The notes: generated from the letters alone by a model not told the origin. 64,000 nucleotides of DNA from Cyclobacteriaceae bacterium (GCA_012033595.1 JAAUQL010000017.1:1-64000), one strand, 5' to 3'; shown: positions 1 to 10,737, numbered from the stretch's first letter. Made by a program: numbers and translations.

Positions 1-424
1 ATCAGCTTGGTTCCTGTTGGAAATATTGGCATTTGCATCTGCATATCTATAGCGTTTTGCGACAATGACAATTTACGACTTTTCGCCCTTTTTGCTATAT
101 TTCGATGGTCAAGTCAGGAGGTCTGAAATTACATAAATAAAGTTGGACAAAAAAGAGTGTGAGGTGAAGCTGGTTTCTCCCCTTTATCGGATTATTACCT
201 TAGTGCTACATACGTCTATGATAGAAGCGCTTGCTCAGATTAGTGATGTAGCAATCTGCAAAGATTTTTTTGCCGATGCCGCCAGCCTTTGAAAAAGGGG
301 TGGTCAATAGCCGGCTTTTTTGAACAAGCGGTTTGAAAGACCCGAATAGTGAAGTGAATTAATGTTGATCGATGAAGCTGCAAACATCAAAGGCTGCATT
401 GCCTCTTAGCAATACGGGTGTTCT
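1..424. other. gene-free stretch at window edge
   Basis: I see no ORF of convincing length or composition on either strand here, and no hairpin, tRNA-like fold or repeat. It may be the far side of an intergenic region whose gene lies outside the window. Confidence 0.4.
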
Positions 425-658
425 CTACAAGGGAAAATTATTCTTATAAGAATTCCGGACTAAAAAATAAAGAGAGCTGTCAGTAAAAATCGCCACTTCA
501 GAGGCAGAATCAAAATGTTCTGTGGGGCTAATTTCAGCCGGAACCTGCAACATATTGATGTCGTTTGGTTGCCGGTATTTGTTGGCTGGGCGGTCTTCAT
601 TGCAGTATGCATAAAACATAACTAACAACGAAATAAAAAGTGTAACTCTTATAATCAT
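425..658 (-). CDS. small secreted hypothetical protein
   Basis: I do not recognise this 77-residue protein. It starts with a charged residue and a hydrophobic stretch (IIRVTLFISLLVMFYAYC) that could be a signal peptide or membrane anchor; the Cys near its end resembles a weak lipobox but lacks the usual small residue before it. The remainder is hydrophilic and ends in NFPL. The ATG start is clear but no promoter motif is evident. It is isolated from its neighbour by about 270 bases. It could be a real exported small protein or a chance ORF. Confidence 0.4.
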   Translation of the reverse strand: MIIRVTLFISLLVMFYAYCNEDRPANKYRQPNDINMLQVPAEISPTEHFDSASEVAIFTDSSLYFLVRNSYKNNFPL

Positions 659-928
659 CGTGTTTGGTTGATAAATCTTTAAGGTGTCATCTGCTAACCG
701 TACAATATCCTAGACACCTGTAACAGTCAAAGGTTGAAAAGCTTCAAAAAAAAATTATACTTTTTTTTAAACATTCAACCTCCTCATTAAGATTTTGGCC
801 ATTTGACCAGCTTGAGTTGATTTAAACGCTGCAATTCATGTTACATTGCCCTATCAAGCCGCGTCTTTTTTTTCTTCTCAGCTTCGCGATCGACAGTGCG
901 GATATTGCCGTAAAAAATTCAATTCGGC

Positions 929-3900
929 CTATTTGCTCGTGGCCTGACGATCTGGTGCAGGATATACGCTCACAAAATCCATTGTGCCATTGTTGTTGGC
1001 GACCACCAAAACAAGGCCATTTCGGCCTTGCAACCAGCCTGCATGTCTCACATTATCGCGCACCAATAAGCCGCTTTTTTGCGGTGGCACTGGTGCAAAA
1101 TCAATACCACTCTGCCCCAGGAGCCACAAGCCTGCCCCGGCATCATTTCTTATGGTCTCCAGTTCCATATCAAACAGATTTCCCAGTAAAACAAGGTCGG
1201 TGCGCTTGTCTCCGTTGATATCGCGTATCAAGATACTGTTGGTATTCGACACTTGGGCACGCATATCAAGCTCATGCAATTCGAATTGCCCGTTTCCCAA
1301 GTTTTCTATCACTGAAGTGGCGAGGGTAAATATCTGATGGTGAAGCCGGGCATTTTGCAACCTTTCCTTGCCGTAAATATCATAGAGCGTGGCGGTGGCA
1401 AAGCCATTATTGGTCGGGATTATTTCTCTCAATTCCCTGTTTTGCAAGAGCGTCCTTGCTCTGCTATTGGCAGGATACAGCATGCCTTGCTGATAATAGC
1501 CCAGCACCACATCGAGCTGGTCATCGCCATTGAAATCATCAGCAAACAATTCGAGTGGCTCAGCATTGCTCCCTGCAAATTTGAAGTTAAGCCCCATATT
1601 ACCCGCGACAAAATCCATGTCGCCATCATCATCCAAATCGGCAGAAGCAATGGTTTGCCACCATCCTGCGCTGTGCTCCAAGCCATTGCTCCGGTTTGGC
1701 ACTTTTACGAGCCGCCCATTGATATTTTCGAATATGGTAATGGGCATCCATTCGCCAACAACAATCAGATCGGCATCTCCGTCATGGTCGTGGTCGGACC
1801 AGACCGCCCCAGTTACCATGCCAAGCGCGTCAAACCCCGGAGCTAATTCGCGACTGGCCTTATGCAGCTTTCCCTGATCATTGAGCAACAAATAGCTGTC
1901 GGGTGACAGGGGATACTGCCCCGGCAATTGTCTGCCCCCAATAAAAATATCTATGTCGCCATCGGCATCGTAATCGAATGGTGCCACTACTTTGCCGCTA
2001 CAATTGACTGAATCAAGCAGGTTATTTGACCTCGTGAATTTTCCCTGGCCATCGTTGAGGTACAATCTGTGCAGCAAGCCTCCGTTTTCGAGCGTATGTT
2101 CGTTGCCACCACTGGCCACATACAAGTCTTGGTCGCCATCTCCATCCACATCGAAAAATGCTGCCCCGGTATCTTCAAACATTCTGTCCATTACAAATGC
2201 ACTGTCTGCTGCGGAGCTTAGCTTTGATCCGGGATTTTGGAAAAAAAGTTGTCCCGAACGCCGAAATGCCCCTCCGAGATAAATATCGTCTAGCCCATCG
2301 CCATTCACATCTGAGATGGCAAGCGCCGGCCCCAGGGTCGACATTTTGTATGGCAGCATCGGCTCTCGCAGAAAGTCCTCCAATTCGTTTTCGCTATGGC
2401 GGATGACCGGATCGATGTCGGATGTGATGGTATGGAAATAACGTGTATCCTCTTTTACTTCCAACTGCGGCTCCAGAGCATTCTGGTAATCAAGCAGGTA
2501 GATTTGATCTGCCGGAAAATTGTGCCTGGTTGATGTTCTGCCATCCGGCCAGGTGACCACCATTTTTTGTATTACAGAATCTGCACCCATACCAAAATGC
2601 ATGACAGGCTCCATGCTCGACCTGTATCCGCGCGAAAGAAAATGCTGCTGATATTGCATGATTTCGCCATGGAAAATTGCCACCTTGGTACCCAAACCCA
2701 TTGGGTTGTGTTCTGAACCCACAAATCTAAACCTTATGAAATGCTGGTCGTGGAGCTGGTTTTCATATATAAATGCCTCCTGATCGATATTGTTGACCAC
2801 CAGGTCGAGGTCGCCATCGTTGTCCAAATCACCGTAGGCCACGCCATTAGACCAAGAAGGCTGTTCCATGCCCCATGCGTGCATCACCTGCTCAAAGGTG
2901 AGGTCGCCCTTGTTCGAACATATAATTGACCACAGGCTCCGAAGGCATCGCTTTCAAGAGCATGTTCCACTGCGCGTCGCTGAAGATATTTTTGCCTCCG
3001 CTCATTTGCAAATATTGACGATACATATCGCCCCAATCCATATTCCTGATGTCTTTTCTGATGCCATTGGTCACATACAGGTCTTTCCATCCATCGTTGT
3101 CGAAGTCGGCAAACAATGGCGCCCAGCTCCAGTCAGTCCTGGATATTCCGGCCATGGTGCCCACTTCACCAAAGTTGTCTTTTCCATAGTTGAGATGCAG
3201 CATGTTGAACATGTACTGATAATGGAGGCCATTTGACAGGTGATTTTGAAATTTATTGGCATTCATCCCTCCGAGATTGGCATAGAGTCTGCGGTTGCCT
3301 TCGGCGATCATATCAACCACTACAATATCAGTAAGGCCATCGTTGTTGTAGTCGGCCATATCATTGCCCATAGAATAATAGGATATGTGTGGCATGGATT
3401 TTTTTATGCTTTCCGTAAAGGTTTTGTTCTGGTTGTTGAGATAGAGATAGTCGTATTCAAAAAAATCGTTGCTCACGAAAATGTCATCCCATCCGTCGTT
3501 GTTGATATCGCCAACGGACACGCCGTGGGCAAATCCGATTACCGAACTATGCAAGCCGGCTTTTGCACTCACATCTACAAATTTGCCTTCTATTTGCTCA
3601 TACAAGACGTCGCCAGCTTCATGGTGTGGGGTATGTCGCAAAGCTGTGGCATCGCCGCTTGTGATTTTTACCGGCCCCTGGTTTACAAGGTACATGTCGA
3701 GGTCGCCATCGCGGTCGTAGTCAAAAAATGCCGCATTGACTGCGAAGCCTTTATGGTTAAGGCCGAAGGCTCTGGCCTGCTCGGTAAAGCGGCCGGTCCC
3801 ATCATTGATGTACAACAGATTGGCGCGATCATCAGGGGCTTCCATGCCTGATTTGCTGATATAAATGTCTAAAAAACCATCATTGTTGAGGTCAATCATG

Positions 3901-4256
3901 GTGGTGCCGGTGTACCATCCTCTGCCCATATGATCCAGCCCCGCCCTGGAGGTAATATCTTCAAAGACCATCTCCCCTTTGTTTTTGTAGAGCCGGGCAG
4001 GCACCTGGTTGCCGGTAAAAAAAATGTCAGCAAGTCCATCATTGTCGATATCGCCGATAGAGACCCCTCCACCGCTGTAGAAGTCCTGATATTCGATCAC
4101 ATTCATTTCGTGCGTTTCTTCCAGATGGTTGGCAAAGGTGATGCCGGTGCTTTTTGAACTTAATAAACGAAAGAGCGGAGATTGCTTTTCACTTGCAGGC
4201 TGGCATGAGCCCAATAGTGCTGCCACAAAAATTGCCGTGATCAAGTGCTTGCTCAT
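929..4256 (-). CDS. FG-GAP/VCBS repeat lipoprotein with ASPIC/UnbV domain (CRTAC1-like), frameshifted
   Basis: A secreted surface lipoprotein of about 1109 residues when two ORFs (2892-4256 and 929-2887) are joined. The N-terminus has a signal peptide ending in the lipobox LGSC. Repeated Asp-rich calcium-binding loops (DIDNDGLADI, DLDNDGDLDLVV) form FG-GAP/VCBS beta-propeller blades on both sides of an ASPIC/UnbV module recognisable from GLGTKVAIFHG and VTWPDGRTS. Near 2914 the reading frame breaks after VNYMFE; reading on in the other frame gives KGDLTFEQVMHAWGMEQPSW, the expected family continuation, so about two bases seem lost from an A run. Proteins of this kind are common in Bacteroidetes, often near SusCD systems, and probably bind extracellular substrates. 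Exact ligand unknown. Confidence 0.85.
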
Positions 4257-4393
4257 AGTTCAGAAGTGTTCAAGCGCGAATTTACTTTAAAATAGTATAA
4301 ACCGGCGGAACCGGAATATTTGATCGCCGGCAAAAGTGCGATATGTCCACGCGCATGGAAGGCTACTTTCAGTCAATTTTCCTGAATATTAGC

Positions 4394-4630
4394 TCATTTT
4401 CTGAGTAGCAGCGCCAGTTTATACCCCAATAGCGCAATGAGCAAAAGCCAAGGCAGGCCATGAAAGATGGTATCGAACCAATCTAGCGGCATCATGCCCA
4501 CAGCACCCCCCATTATCCATTTCACTTTGCCCCAAATATGCGGCTCAGGAAAAAAAGGAGCCAACCCCAGGGTCAGGCTTCCTACTATTGACATCCGCAA
4601 CCACGAATTGATTTTTTGCTCTCTATCCAT
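4394..4630 (-). CDS. small two-helix membrane protein
   Basis: A 78-residue protein with two likely transmembrane segments, roughly residues 13-28 (SIVGSLTLGLAPFFPEP) and 56-74 (HGLPWLLLIALLGYKLALLL), with a basic C-terminal tail. Small proteins of this layout occur widely in Bacteroidetes and are sometimes annotated loosely as RND-transporter-like; I see nothing that supports a transport role. It stands alone between the FG-GAP lipoprotein and the OmpH gene. Function unknown. Confidence 0.65.
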   Translation of the reverse strand: MDREQKINSWLRMSIVGSLTLGLAPFFPEPHIWGKVKWIMGGAVGMMPLDWFDTIFHGLPWLLLIALLGYKLALLLRK

Positions 4631-4903
4631 TTATAAAGCATTCATTGATGGCGCAAGTTGGGGAGTTTGGTATTGGTGCAAGGTGATCTGGGTTACTAGA
4701 CACCATGACCCGCAAAAATAATTAATATCTTAAATGCTGAATCTACACGCATTGCGCACATGGCATTTGCGTGCCCTTCTGTCGGGAAAAAGCCCGAAAG
4801 ATGATTTACTTTGCGGTGGTATTTCAGTTACATGGGCTATTTACTTCCCTCACGAGTTTAAAATGAGCATTTTTAATGAAGGCTCAAGGAACATTCAGCC
4901 ACA

Positions 4904-4928
4904 AAAAAAGCCCTGACCGGGCTTTTTT
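4904..4928. terminator. rho-independent terminator, bidirectional
   Basis: Ten-base inverted repeat AAAAAAGCCC / GGGCTTTTTT around the loop TGACC. The T runs on both strands allow termination in either direction. It lies just downstream of the leftward OmpH/Skp gene, which it most likely ends. Confidence 0.8.
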
Positions 4929-4946
4929 CTGAGACTTTATATCTTT

Positions 4947-5576
4947 TTAATTTGATTTGGTGCTATCTGTTTTGGCACCTGTTTCTTCTCCTTGATTGTA
5001 TTCGTCGTTCAGACCGGCAATTATTTCTTTGGTGATGTCCAGGCTATCGTTGGCATAGAGCACCCCGCTACCCTTGGTGTAGGTCAGCACAATTTGCAGG
5101 TTTTTGTTTTTACCATAGTCAGCCAGGTAATCCGATACTTTATCGTACAAATCAGCATTCATTTTGGCCTCCTCGCCCATAAGCTGCTGACCCAGTTGCT
5201 CTTGGTACATCATCAGGTTTTGTTGCTTTTTGCGCAGGTCTTCTTCCACGGCCTTGGCCTGGCTTATGGTCATGTTGCCGGCGGTAGATTGGAAATTGCC
5301 AATTTCACGTTGCAAGCCTTCCGCCCTGTTTTGATATTCGCTGTTTAATTTGTCCCTTTTAGCCAGCAATTGCTTTTCGAGTTCTTTAAAATAGTCATAG
5401 TTTTTCAGCAGTGAGTCTGAATTGACATATGCAATCGACAAATTCGAAGGATTGACTGCTCCGGTGGACGAAGTGGCCATTTCAGAAGAAGATTTGCCGC
5501 TGAAATGCAAAACATAGAGCACGACAAGCGCCACGGCCAGGATGACATTAAATACAATTGATAAATTAGTTTTCAC
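4947..5576 (-). CDS. OmpH/Skp family periplasmic chaperone
   Basis: A 209-residue exported chaperone of the OmpH/Skp family, expected to hold unfolded outer-membrane proteins in the periplasm. Residues 7-26 form a single hydrophobic signal or anchor segment. The family start LSIAYVNSDSLLKNYDYF follows at about residue 46, then a long Lys/Glu/Gln-rich coiled coil (residues 60-145), then a C-terminal strand region (QIVLTYTKGSGVLYAN) typical of the Skp trimer body. A short Glu/Lys/Thr tail ends the protein. The gene is monocistronic, with a good -7 box 30 bases upstream and a terminator right after it. Confidence 0.9.
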   Translation of the reverse strand: MKTNLSIVFNVILAVALVVLYVLHFSGKSSSEMATSSTGAVNPSNLSIAYVNSDSLLKNYDYFKELEKQLLAKRDKLNSEYQNRAEGLQREIGNFQSTAGNMTISQAKAVEEDLRKKQQNLMMYQEQLGQQLMGEEAKMNADLYDKVSDYLADYGKNKNLQIVLTYTKGSGVLYANDSLDITKEIIAGLNDEYNQGEETGAKTDSTKSN

Positions 5577-5605
5577 AATCTTAAGTTTTTTAAATTATTC
5601 GGCGG

Positions 5606-5613
5606 CAAAGATA
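5606..5613 (-). promoter_or_regulatory. Bacteroidetes -7 promoter box for OmpH/Skp gene
   Basis: On the minus strand the sequence reads TATCTTTG, a perfect match to the Bacteroidetes sigma-ABfr -7 consensus TAnnTTTG, 30 bases before the start codon. No clean -33 TTTG was found at normal spacing. Confidence 0.5.
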
Positions 5614-5779
5614 AAGAAAGATTGTAAAGATAAAATGCAATTGCCTATTAGATTGGGCATTGCCGTAGTTTGATCACTCAGAAAGGCGAGGTAGCAGTCC
5701 TACCCCATAGTTTGTCTGTTTACCTAACCCTTGAAGGACGTAAATAACCGGACTGCGCCAGGCTGATGGGGGTCATTGT

Positions 5780-6499
5780 CTATTCCTTTGTCTTTTGTTT
5801 GCCTGGCTTGTATTCATACTTCACATCCACCTGGTCGGTAATACTTGTATGTGTGAAATACGCCCCATCGTCCTTTTCCTTTTCTTCTTCCTGTGCCACA
5901 TAATCAGGCTCAAAGCCTGTTTGTGATTTTCTAAAAAAAAAGGCTAGTAATGCGCCTGCCAGGGCTCCGAGCAGGTGCGATTCCCAACTCACATCAAAAT
6001 CTACCATCTCGGGAAAAATACCGTAAACCATCCCGCCATACAGGATAATGATGATGGCCGACACCATGGCCATTTGCCGGCTGCGCCGCACCATGCCCCC
6101 AAAAAACAAAAAGGCAGCCATGCCATATACTATGCCGCTGGCTCCTATGTGGTAGGCATTGCGGGCCAGCAACCAGGTCCAAAAACCGGTGACAAGATAT
6201 ATCCACCCAAATATTTCTAAGGCGATACGGTGATAAAAATAAAACAGCAGCACACCCAGTGAAAGTAAAGGCAAGGTATTGGAGAGCAGATGCAGGATGT
6301 CGCCGTGTATGAGCGGACCGGTGACGATGCCAATAGCACCACGCAGTGTCCTGGGCAAAATGCCCAATTTGGCCAGACTGGTGTCGGTGGCCAGCTCCAG
6401 TGCCTTTATCACCCAGAGCACCAGCGTGAATGAAGCGACAAGATATACCGCATGGCGGAATTTCAATTGCTCGTCGCGGTCATTGATAAACGGGGTCAT
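5780..6499 (-). CDS. rhomboid family intramembrane serine protease
   Basis: A rhomboid protease that cleaves membrane proteins within the bilayer. From the chosen start (MTPFINDRDEQ) it has 239 residues; the longer track ORF adds an N-terminus with no family similarity. Multiple hydrophobic helices follow, with an oxyanion-loop region HGDILHLLSNTLPL, the catalytic Ser motif GASGIVYG, and the catalytic His in SWESHLLGALAGALLA, which also holds a GxxxA-like packing motif. The order Asn/His, Ser, His fits an active protease. The C-terminal 55 residues are hydrophilic, acidic and lysine-rich and presumably cytoplasmic. No operon partner is evident and the substrate is unknown. Confidence 0.88.
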   Translation of the reverse strand: MTPFINDRDEQLKFRHAVYLVASFTLVLWVIKALELATDTSLAKLGILPRTLRGAIGIVTGPLIHGDILHLLSNTLPLLSLGVLLFYFYHRIALEIFGWIYLVTGFWTWLLARNAYHIGASGIVYGMAAFLFFGGMVRRSRQMAMVSAIIIILYGGMVYGIFPEMVDFDVSWESHLLGALAGALLAFFFRKSQTGFEPDYVAQEEEKEKDDGAYFTHTSITDQVDVKYEYKPGKQKTKE

Positions 6500-7022
6500 T
6501 GGCTTATGCGCGTTGAAAATGATTTGACTTAAAATTACTTTTTTTAATATTACGCAAATTGAATTGGAAATTTTCTTTGCTAAAAAAGGACGTAAGTCCA
6601 CAGTGAGCAAATGCAAAGCACTATTCGTTGAGCACTGCTATTTTGCCTCTAAGCGTTACCAGGTTTGCTTGCTTTGGCTTCGTGGCAGCGCAAGTTAAAC
6701 TCAAACCACCCTTTGAATATATTATTCCGTCACGACGGGGTAGTGTGCGCACAGTTGCCTGATTTTCAGCCTGGCTGGGGAATCCAAGGGATCGTTTTCG
6801 TATCTGGAATGCGGCCTAATGAGGCTTCTTATCTTCAAGAAGCGCTTGCTTGCTAAAAGGGATGTCATTGGCATTAAAACCGGCTCATCGATTCAGTTTT
6901 TTTAGTATGTAGAAAGCCCGTTTTGGTGAAGCCGGGCTATGTTTATCCTTCCAATCATAAATGCCATCCTGTATATTATTTATAAAAGATTGCTACATTT
7001 AGGCGCATTAATTCACAAAAAC
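6500..7022. other. intergenic region with one hairpin and a weak promoter
   Basis: No convincing gene; the 63-codon ORF on the plus strand has no recognisable features. An inverted repeat AGCCCG/CGGGCT lies near 6916-6940. A near-consensus -7 box TACATTTA (6994-7001, seven of eight bases of TAnnTTTG with T and A conserved) precedes the pyruvate-kinase-like gene by about 20 bases. Confidence 0.3.
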
Positions 7023-8561
7023 ATGACGCTTGAAAATCTGGAGAATGAGTTGACTAATATTTACCAGGAATTGTTGGAGGGAGAGGCTAAGGCAGATAAA
7101 ATTGCCTCTTCCATGGATTCGAAATACAGGCTAAGCGCCAAAAACTTATACCGATATCTTATCTTGAGAAGTCGCGACATGCGAAAACTCCACGATAGCC
7201 TGTCTGATTTGGGCATCTCTTCGCTACGGACATCTGAAGGCTATGTGTATAAAAATGTCGCCAATGCATTGAAGATCGTGAAGTTGATGCAAGGGAAGGA
7301 TTGGACAGACGATGAAAAAATAGAAAGCATAGGCTACATCAAAAGCAAGCGATTGTTGCACAGGCATTCCAATATTCTGTTCAACAGCAAAGACAGACAG
7401 CACAGTACGGAAATTATGGTAACCATGCCCGACGAGGCGGCCGGCGATCTTGAATTTCTGAAAAACCTGATCCTTAGCGGAATGGAGATAGCTCGCATCA
7501 ACCTGAGCCATGGCAATGAAGAACAATGGCTCGACATGGTAAAAAGCCTGAATAAAGTGAGCAAAGCGCTACACATGCCCATAAAAATATATATGGATTT
7601 GTCCGGACCAAAAATTCGCGTTGCTGACATCAACATAGAGCGAAAAAAAGGCAAAAAGACCAAAACAGTCCATTCTGTAAAATTGCGCAAAGACGACAAA
7701 CTGATCCTTACCAAGAGGGAAACCAATGGCAAGAGAGCCCGCTACGACAGCAAAGACAGGCTGGTGGAAATGGCCGAAGTCGCTGTGTCGCTTCCGCAAA
7801 TCATAGATGATATTAAAATAGGCGAAAATATATTTTTTGACGATGGCATGATAGAGGCCAAAGTGATAGAAAAGACTTCAGAAGACGCCATCCTGGTCAT
7901 TACCAAAGCCCATAAAAAAAAGCTCTCTGCTCAGAAAGGCATCAACTTGCCCGACACGCACCTAAGGCTGCCCTCGCTCACCGACCGCGATATTGAACTT
8001 TTGCCCTTTGTGCTAGAGCATGCAGACATCGTCGGCTATTCCTTTGTGCGCAATGCCGACGATGTGGAAAAGCTATATATCGAACTCGACAGATTGAAAG
8101 GAAATGACATCGGCATAGTGTTCAAAATAGAAAATCAGGAAGCATTCGAAAACCTTCCATTAATTTTGTTTGAAGCCATGAAAAAGACCAAAATCGGCGT
8201 GATGATAGCTCGTGGCGATCTGGCGGTTGAGATTGGCTATGAGCGCATCTCCGAAGTTCAAAACCAGATATTGTGGCTTTGTGAGGCTGCGCACATTCCG
8301 GTGATCTGGGCCACTCAGGTACTCGACAATCTGGCCAAAAACGGTGTGGCCACCCGCGCAGAGGTTTCCGATGCCTCTATCAGCGCCCAAGCCGAATGCG
8401 TTATGCTCAACAAAGGACCGTATATCGTAGAGGCAGTAAAAACGCTAAAAAGCATATTGACCAAAACCGAATCGCACACCACAAAAAAGAAAAATACCAT
8501 GCGCGCGCTCCATGTGGCAAAAATGAACCTGCGAAAACTTTCGCGCCCCAAAAGCCTCTGA
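7023..8561 (+). CDS. pyruvate kinase-like protein with N-terminal extension and no C domain
   Basis: A 512-residue member of the pyruvate kinase superfamily. About 125 N-terminal residues form a helical region unlike classical kinases. The catalytic barrel follows: TMPDEAAG and GMEIARINLSHG (N-terminal strand and substrate loop), MDLSGPKIR, the inserted B-domain-like segment, INLPDTHLRLPSLTDRD, KIENQEAFENL with the catalytic Lys, and MIARGDLAVEIG plus WATQVLDNLAKNG with TRAEVSDA. The usual T-x-GPxS opening is altered to VTMPDEA. The chain ends about 40 residues after AECVMLNKGPY, so the C-terminal allosteric domain is missing. It probably keeps phosphoenolpyruvate/metal chemistry but regulation must differ. 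I start at MTLENLEN because the upstream codons look untranslated. Confidence 0.8.
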   Translation: MTLENLENELTNIYQELLEGEAKADKIASSMDSKYRLSAKNLYRYLILRSRDMRKLHDSLSDLGISSLRTSEGYVYKNVANALKIVKLMQGKDWTDDEKIESIGYIKSKRLLHRHSNILFNSKDRQHSTEIMVTMPDEAAGDLEFLKNLILSGMEIARINLSHGNEEQWLDMVKSLNKVSKALHMPIKIYMDLSGPKIRVADINIERKKGKKTKTVHSVKLRKDDKLILTKRETNGKRARYDSKDRLVEMAEVAVSLPQIIDDIKIGENIFFDDGMIEAKVIEKTSEDAILVITKAHKKKLSAQKGINLPDTHLRLPSLTDRDIELLPFVLEHADIVGYSFVRNADDVEKLYIELDRLKGNDIGIVFKIENQEAFENLPLILFEAMKKTKIGVMIARGDLAVEIGYERISEVQNQILWLCEAAHIPVIWATQVLDNLAKNGVATRAEVSDASISAQAECVMLNKGPYIVEAVKTLKSILTKTESHTTKKKNTMRALHVAKMNLRKLSRPKSL

Positions 8562-8999
8562 ATGGCCAGGGACAAGCTTCATGCAACAAATAATGTGATA
8601 ACTCAAAAATAAATATGCTCAAAGACCCCTTGAGTATTGTACAATCCCCTATCGGAATGCAATGCAGGATGTAGTAGATAGATTGGAAATTGTCCAATAA
8701 TATTTGTTTCTAATCAGTGCTTCAAGAGCGAATTTTTTTAGCCGTATGTTTGAATATCCATTCAAAAAACGTCGCATGAACAAAGCAAAATCCTGTTGAA
8801 TGACCCGGAAACATGGCAATTAAAGTTATCCAACAGGCCTTACGTCCGCAATAGCGAATTAATAATACACCCAGGGCGGTTTGCTCGACGGAAGTAAAAT
8901 AGCATGTGAAAATTATTGTCTGATGTTGTTGAATGCATCGCCTGCGCCGGAATCCGCACCGATATACCATTAACATCAAATAAAATGTACCTTTGCGCC
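8562..8999. other. intergenic region before DEAD-box gene
   Basis: No supported gene. A perfect -7 box TACCTTTG sits at 8988-8995, only about five bases before the helicase ATG, which would put the transcription start at or next to the start codon. Confidence 0.35.
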
Positions 9000-10309
9000 A
9001 TGGCAGGTACTATAGCATCGCAGCAGCAAATATTAGAAAAACTGGGCATCGAACAGCTCAACCCCATGCAGGAAGAAGCCCTGAGCGTCATCAATTCTTC
9101 AGATGATGTCTTGCTGCTTTCTCCCACAGGCACAGGCAAGACGGTGGCCTTTCTTTTGCCCATCATTGGCCAGCTCAATCAGGAATGCAGCGAAGTGCAA
9201 GTAGTCATTGTGGTGCCCACCCGTGAGTTAGCCCTGCAAATAGAGCAGGTCATCTGGAAAATGGGTTCAGGTTTTAAGGCAAATGCCGTATATGGTGGGC
9301 GGGCAGGCGCCAAAGACAAGGCAGACCTCAGGCACCGCCCTGCACTGCTAATCGGCACCCCTGGTCGACTTGCAGATCATCTTCGAAGGGGAAGTTTTTC
9401 TGACAAGTTCATCAAAACTATAGTGCTCGATGAATTTGACAAATCGCTGGAGATAGGTTTTGAACAGGATATGATGGAAATTATGGAGCTTTTACCCAAT
9501 ATTTCCAAGCGGGTGCTGACCTCGGCCTCGCAGCAATCAAAAATTCCTGACTTTGTAGGGCTGCACAAGGCCGTCAGGATCAATTACCTCAAAGAAGGAG
9601 TCCCGCAGCTACAAATCAAACTGGTCTTTACTCCTACAAAAAACAAACTAGATACCCTCTTGCACACCCTGTCGCATCTTGGCGATGTGCCGGGCATCAT
9701 TTTTTGCAATTTCAAAGATACCATTCAGGAAGTCAGCGATTTTCTCTACGACCAGGGCATCGGACATGGATATTTTCATGGGGGGATGGAACAAGCAGAC
9801 CGCGAGCGGCGCTCATCAAATTTCGCAATGGCACCTATACCTTGCTCATAGCTACAGACCTGGCGGCCCGAGGTATTGATGTACCCGAAATTGCCTTCAT
9901 CATCCACTACGAAATGCCACCAAAAGCCCATGAATTTATTCATAGAAATGGCCGTACAGCACGCATGCACAGCAAGGGCACAGCTTATATTTTATGGCAC
10001 AAAAACGATCTCTTGCCCGATTTTGTACAAGATCCCGTAGTCGAAAATATAAAACCAGCCCCGAAACCCAAATCTTCCGGATGGGAAACGGTGTATATCC
10101 TAGGCGGAAAGAGGGATCAGATATCCAAAGGTGATATCGCCGGCCTGTTTATGAAACAGGGTCAATTGAGCAAAGAAGAACTCGGAACAATAGAAATAAA
10201 ACAGGATTGTGCCTATGCCGCCGTGCAAGCCCACAAAGTTGAGAAACTGATTGCTCTGGTGAACAACAGTAAACTGAAAAAGAAAAAAATCCGCGTAAGC
10301 GTTTTATAG
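9000..10309 (+). CDS. DEAD-box ATP-dependent RNA helicase, frameshifted
   Basis: An RNA helicase of about 436 residues that unwinds short RNA duplexes. Helicase motifs in order: Q motif (LGIEQLNPMQEEAL), Walker A SPTGTGKT, VVPTREL, GTPGRL, DEFD in place of DEAD, TSAS in place of SAT, GIIFCNF, LIATDLAARGID and HRNGRTAR. A C-terminal domain of about 100 residues ends in a basic tail, KLKKKKIRVSVL, typical of DbpA/RhlE-like bacterial members. The frame breaks near 9809 after MEQADRER; the second ORF (to 10309) continues with ALIKFRNGTYT, so one G appears to be missing. The start is the ATG at MAGTIASQQQ because the Q motif begins shortly after. It ends five bases from the converging DUF1456 gene. 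Confidence 0.88.
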
Positions 10310-10314
10310 CACAT

Positions 10315-10737
10315 TTAGTGCGTATTGGTTTCCCCCTGACTTTTGCCGGATTTGGGCTTGGTAAACTGCGTCTTAGCAAACCTCTTGCCTACTGCGTCAG
10401 GTTTGCTGCCCGGGTTTTTACCTGGTTCGGGTTTGTTAACCTTAGTCTTGAAATGCTTCGGGCGTTCATTGGAGGTTTTATTCCCCTGGCCTTCTTCTGC
10501 TTTGGGCTTCCTTTCTATCGGGCCTCTTTTATAAATAACCAGGCCATTCAAAAAATTGCGTAAAATCTGATCCTGTAGTGGCATGTATTTCGGATGATCA
10601 TCGCTTCTAAAAAATGCGCCCAATTCGCTTTTTGAGATTTTGTAATCGACCAAAGCCAAAATTTTGATGATATCATCATCTCTCAATTGCAAGGCTACGC
10701 GGAGTTTTTTTATAATGTCATTGTTAGAAAGTGCCAT
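10315..10737 (-). CDS. DUF1456 family protein (YehS-like) with basic tail
   Basis: A 140-residue protein. Residues 1-72 match one DUF1456 unit as in E. coli YehS: ALSNNDIIKKLRVALQLRDDDI, then ILALVDYKISKSELGAFFR and RNFLNGLVIYKRG. YehS carries two such units; here only one is present, followed by about 68 residues of low-complexity Lys/Pro/Gly/Asn sequence that is strongly basic and probably disordered, suggesting nucleic-acid contact. The start at MALSNND matches the family N-terminus; the longer track ORF runs into non-homologous sequence. The biochemical role of the family is not established. Confidence 0.75.
   Translation of the reverse strand: MALSNNDIIKKLRVALQLRDDDIIKILALVDYKISKSELGAFFRSDDHPKYMPLQDQILRNFLNGLVIYKRGPIERKPKAEEGQGNKTSNERPKHFKTKVNKPEPGKNPGSKPDAVGKRFAKTQFTKPKSGKSQGETNTH

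Noticed and set aside
838-1846. Plus-strand ORFs of 115-169 codons opposite the FG-GAP lipoprotein
   Set aside because: Shadows of the strongly supported minus-strand gene; no domain or start context.
6665-6856. 63-codon plus-strand ORF in an intergenic region
   Set aside because: No signal, domain or promoter; likely chance.
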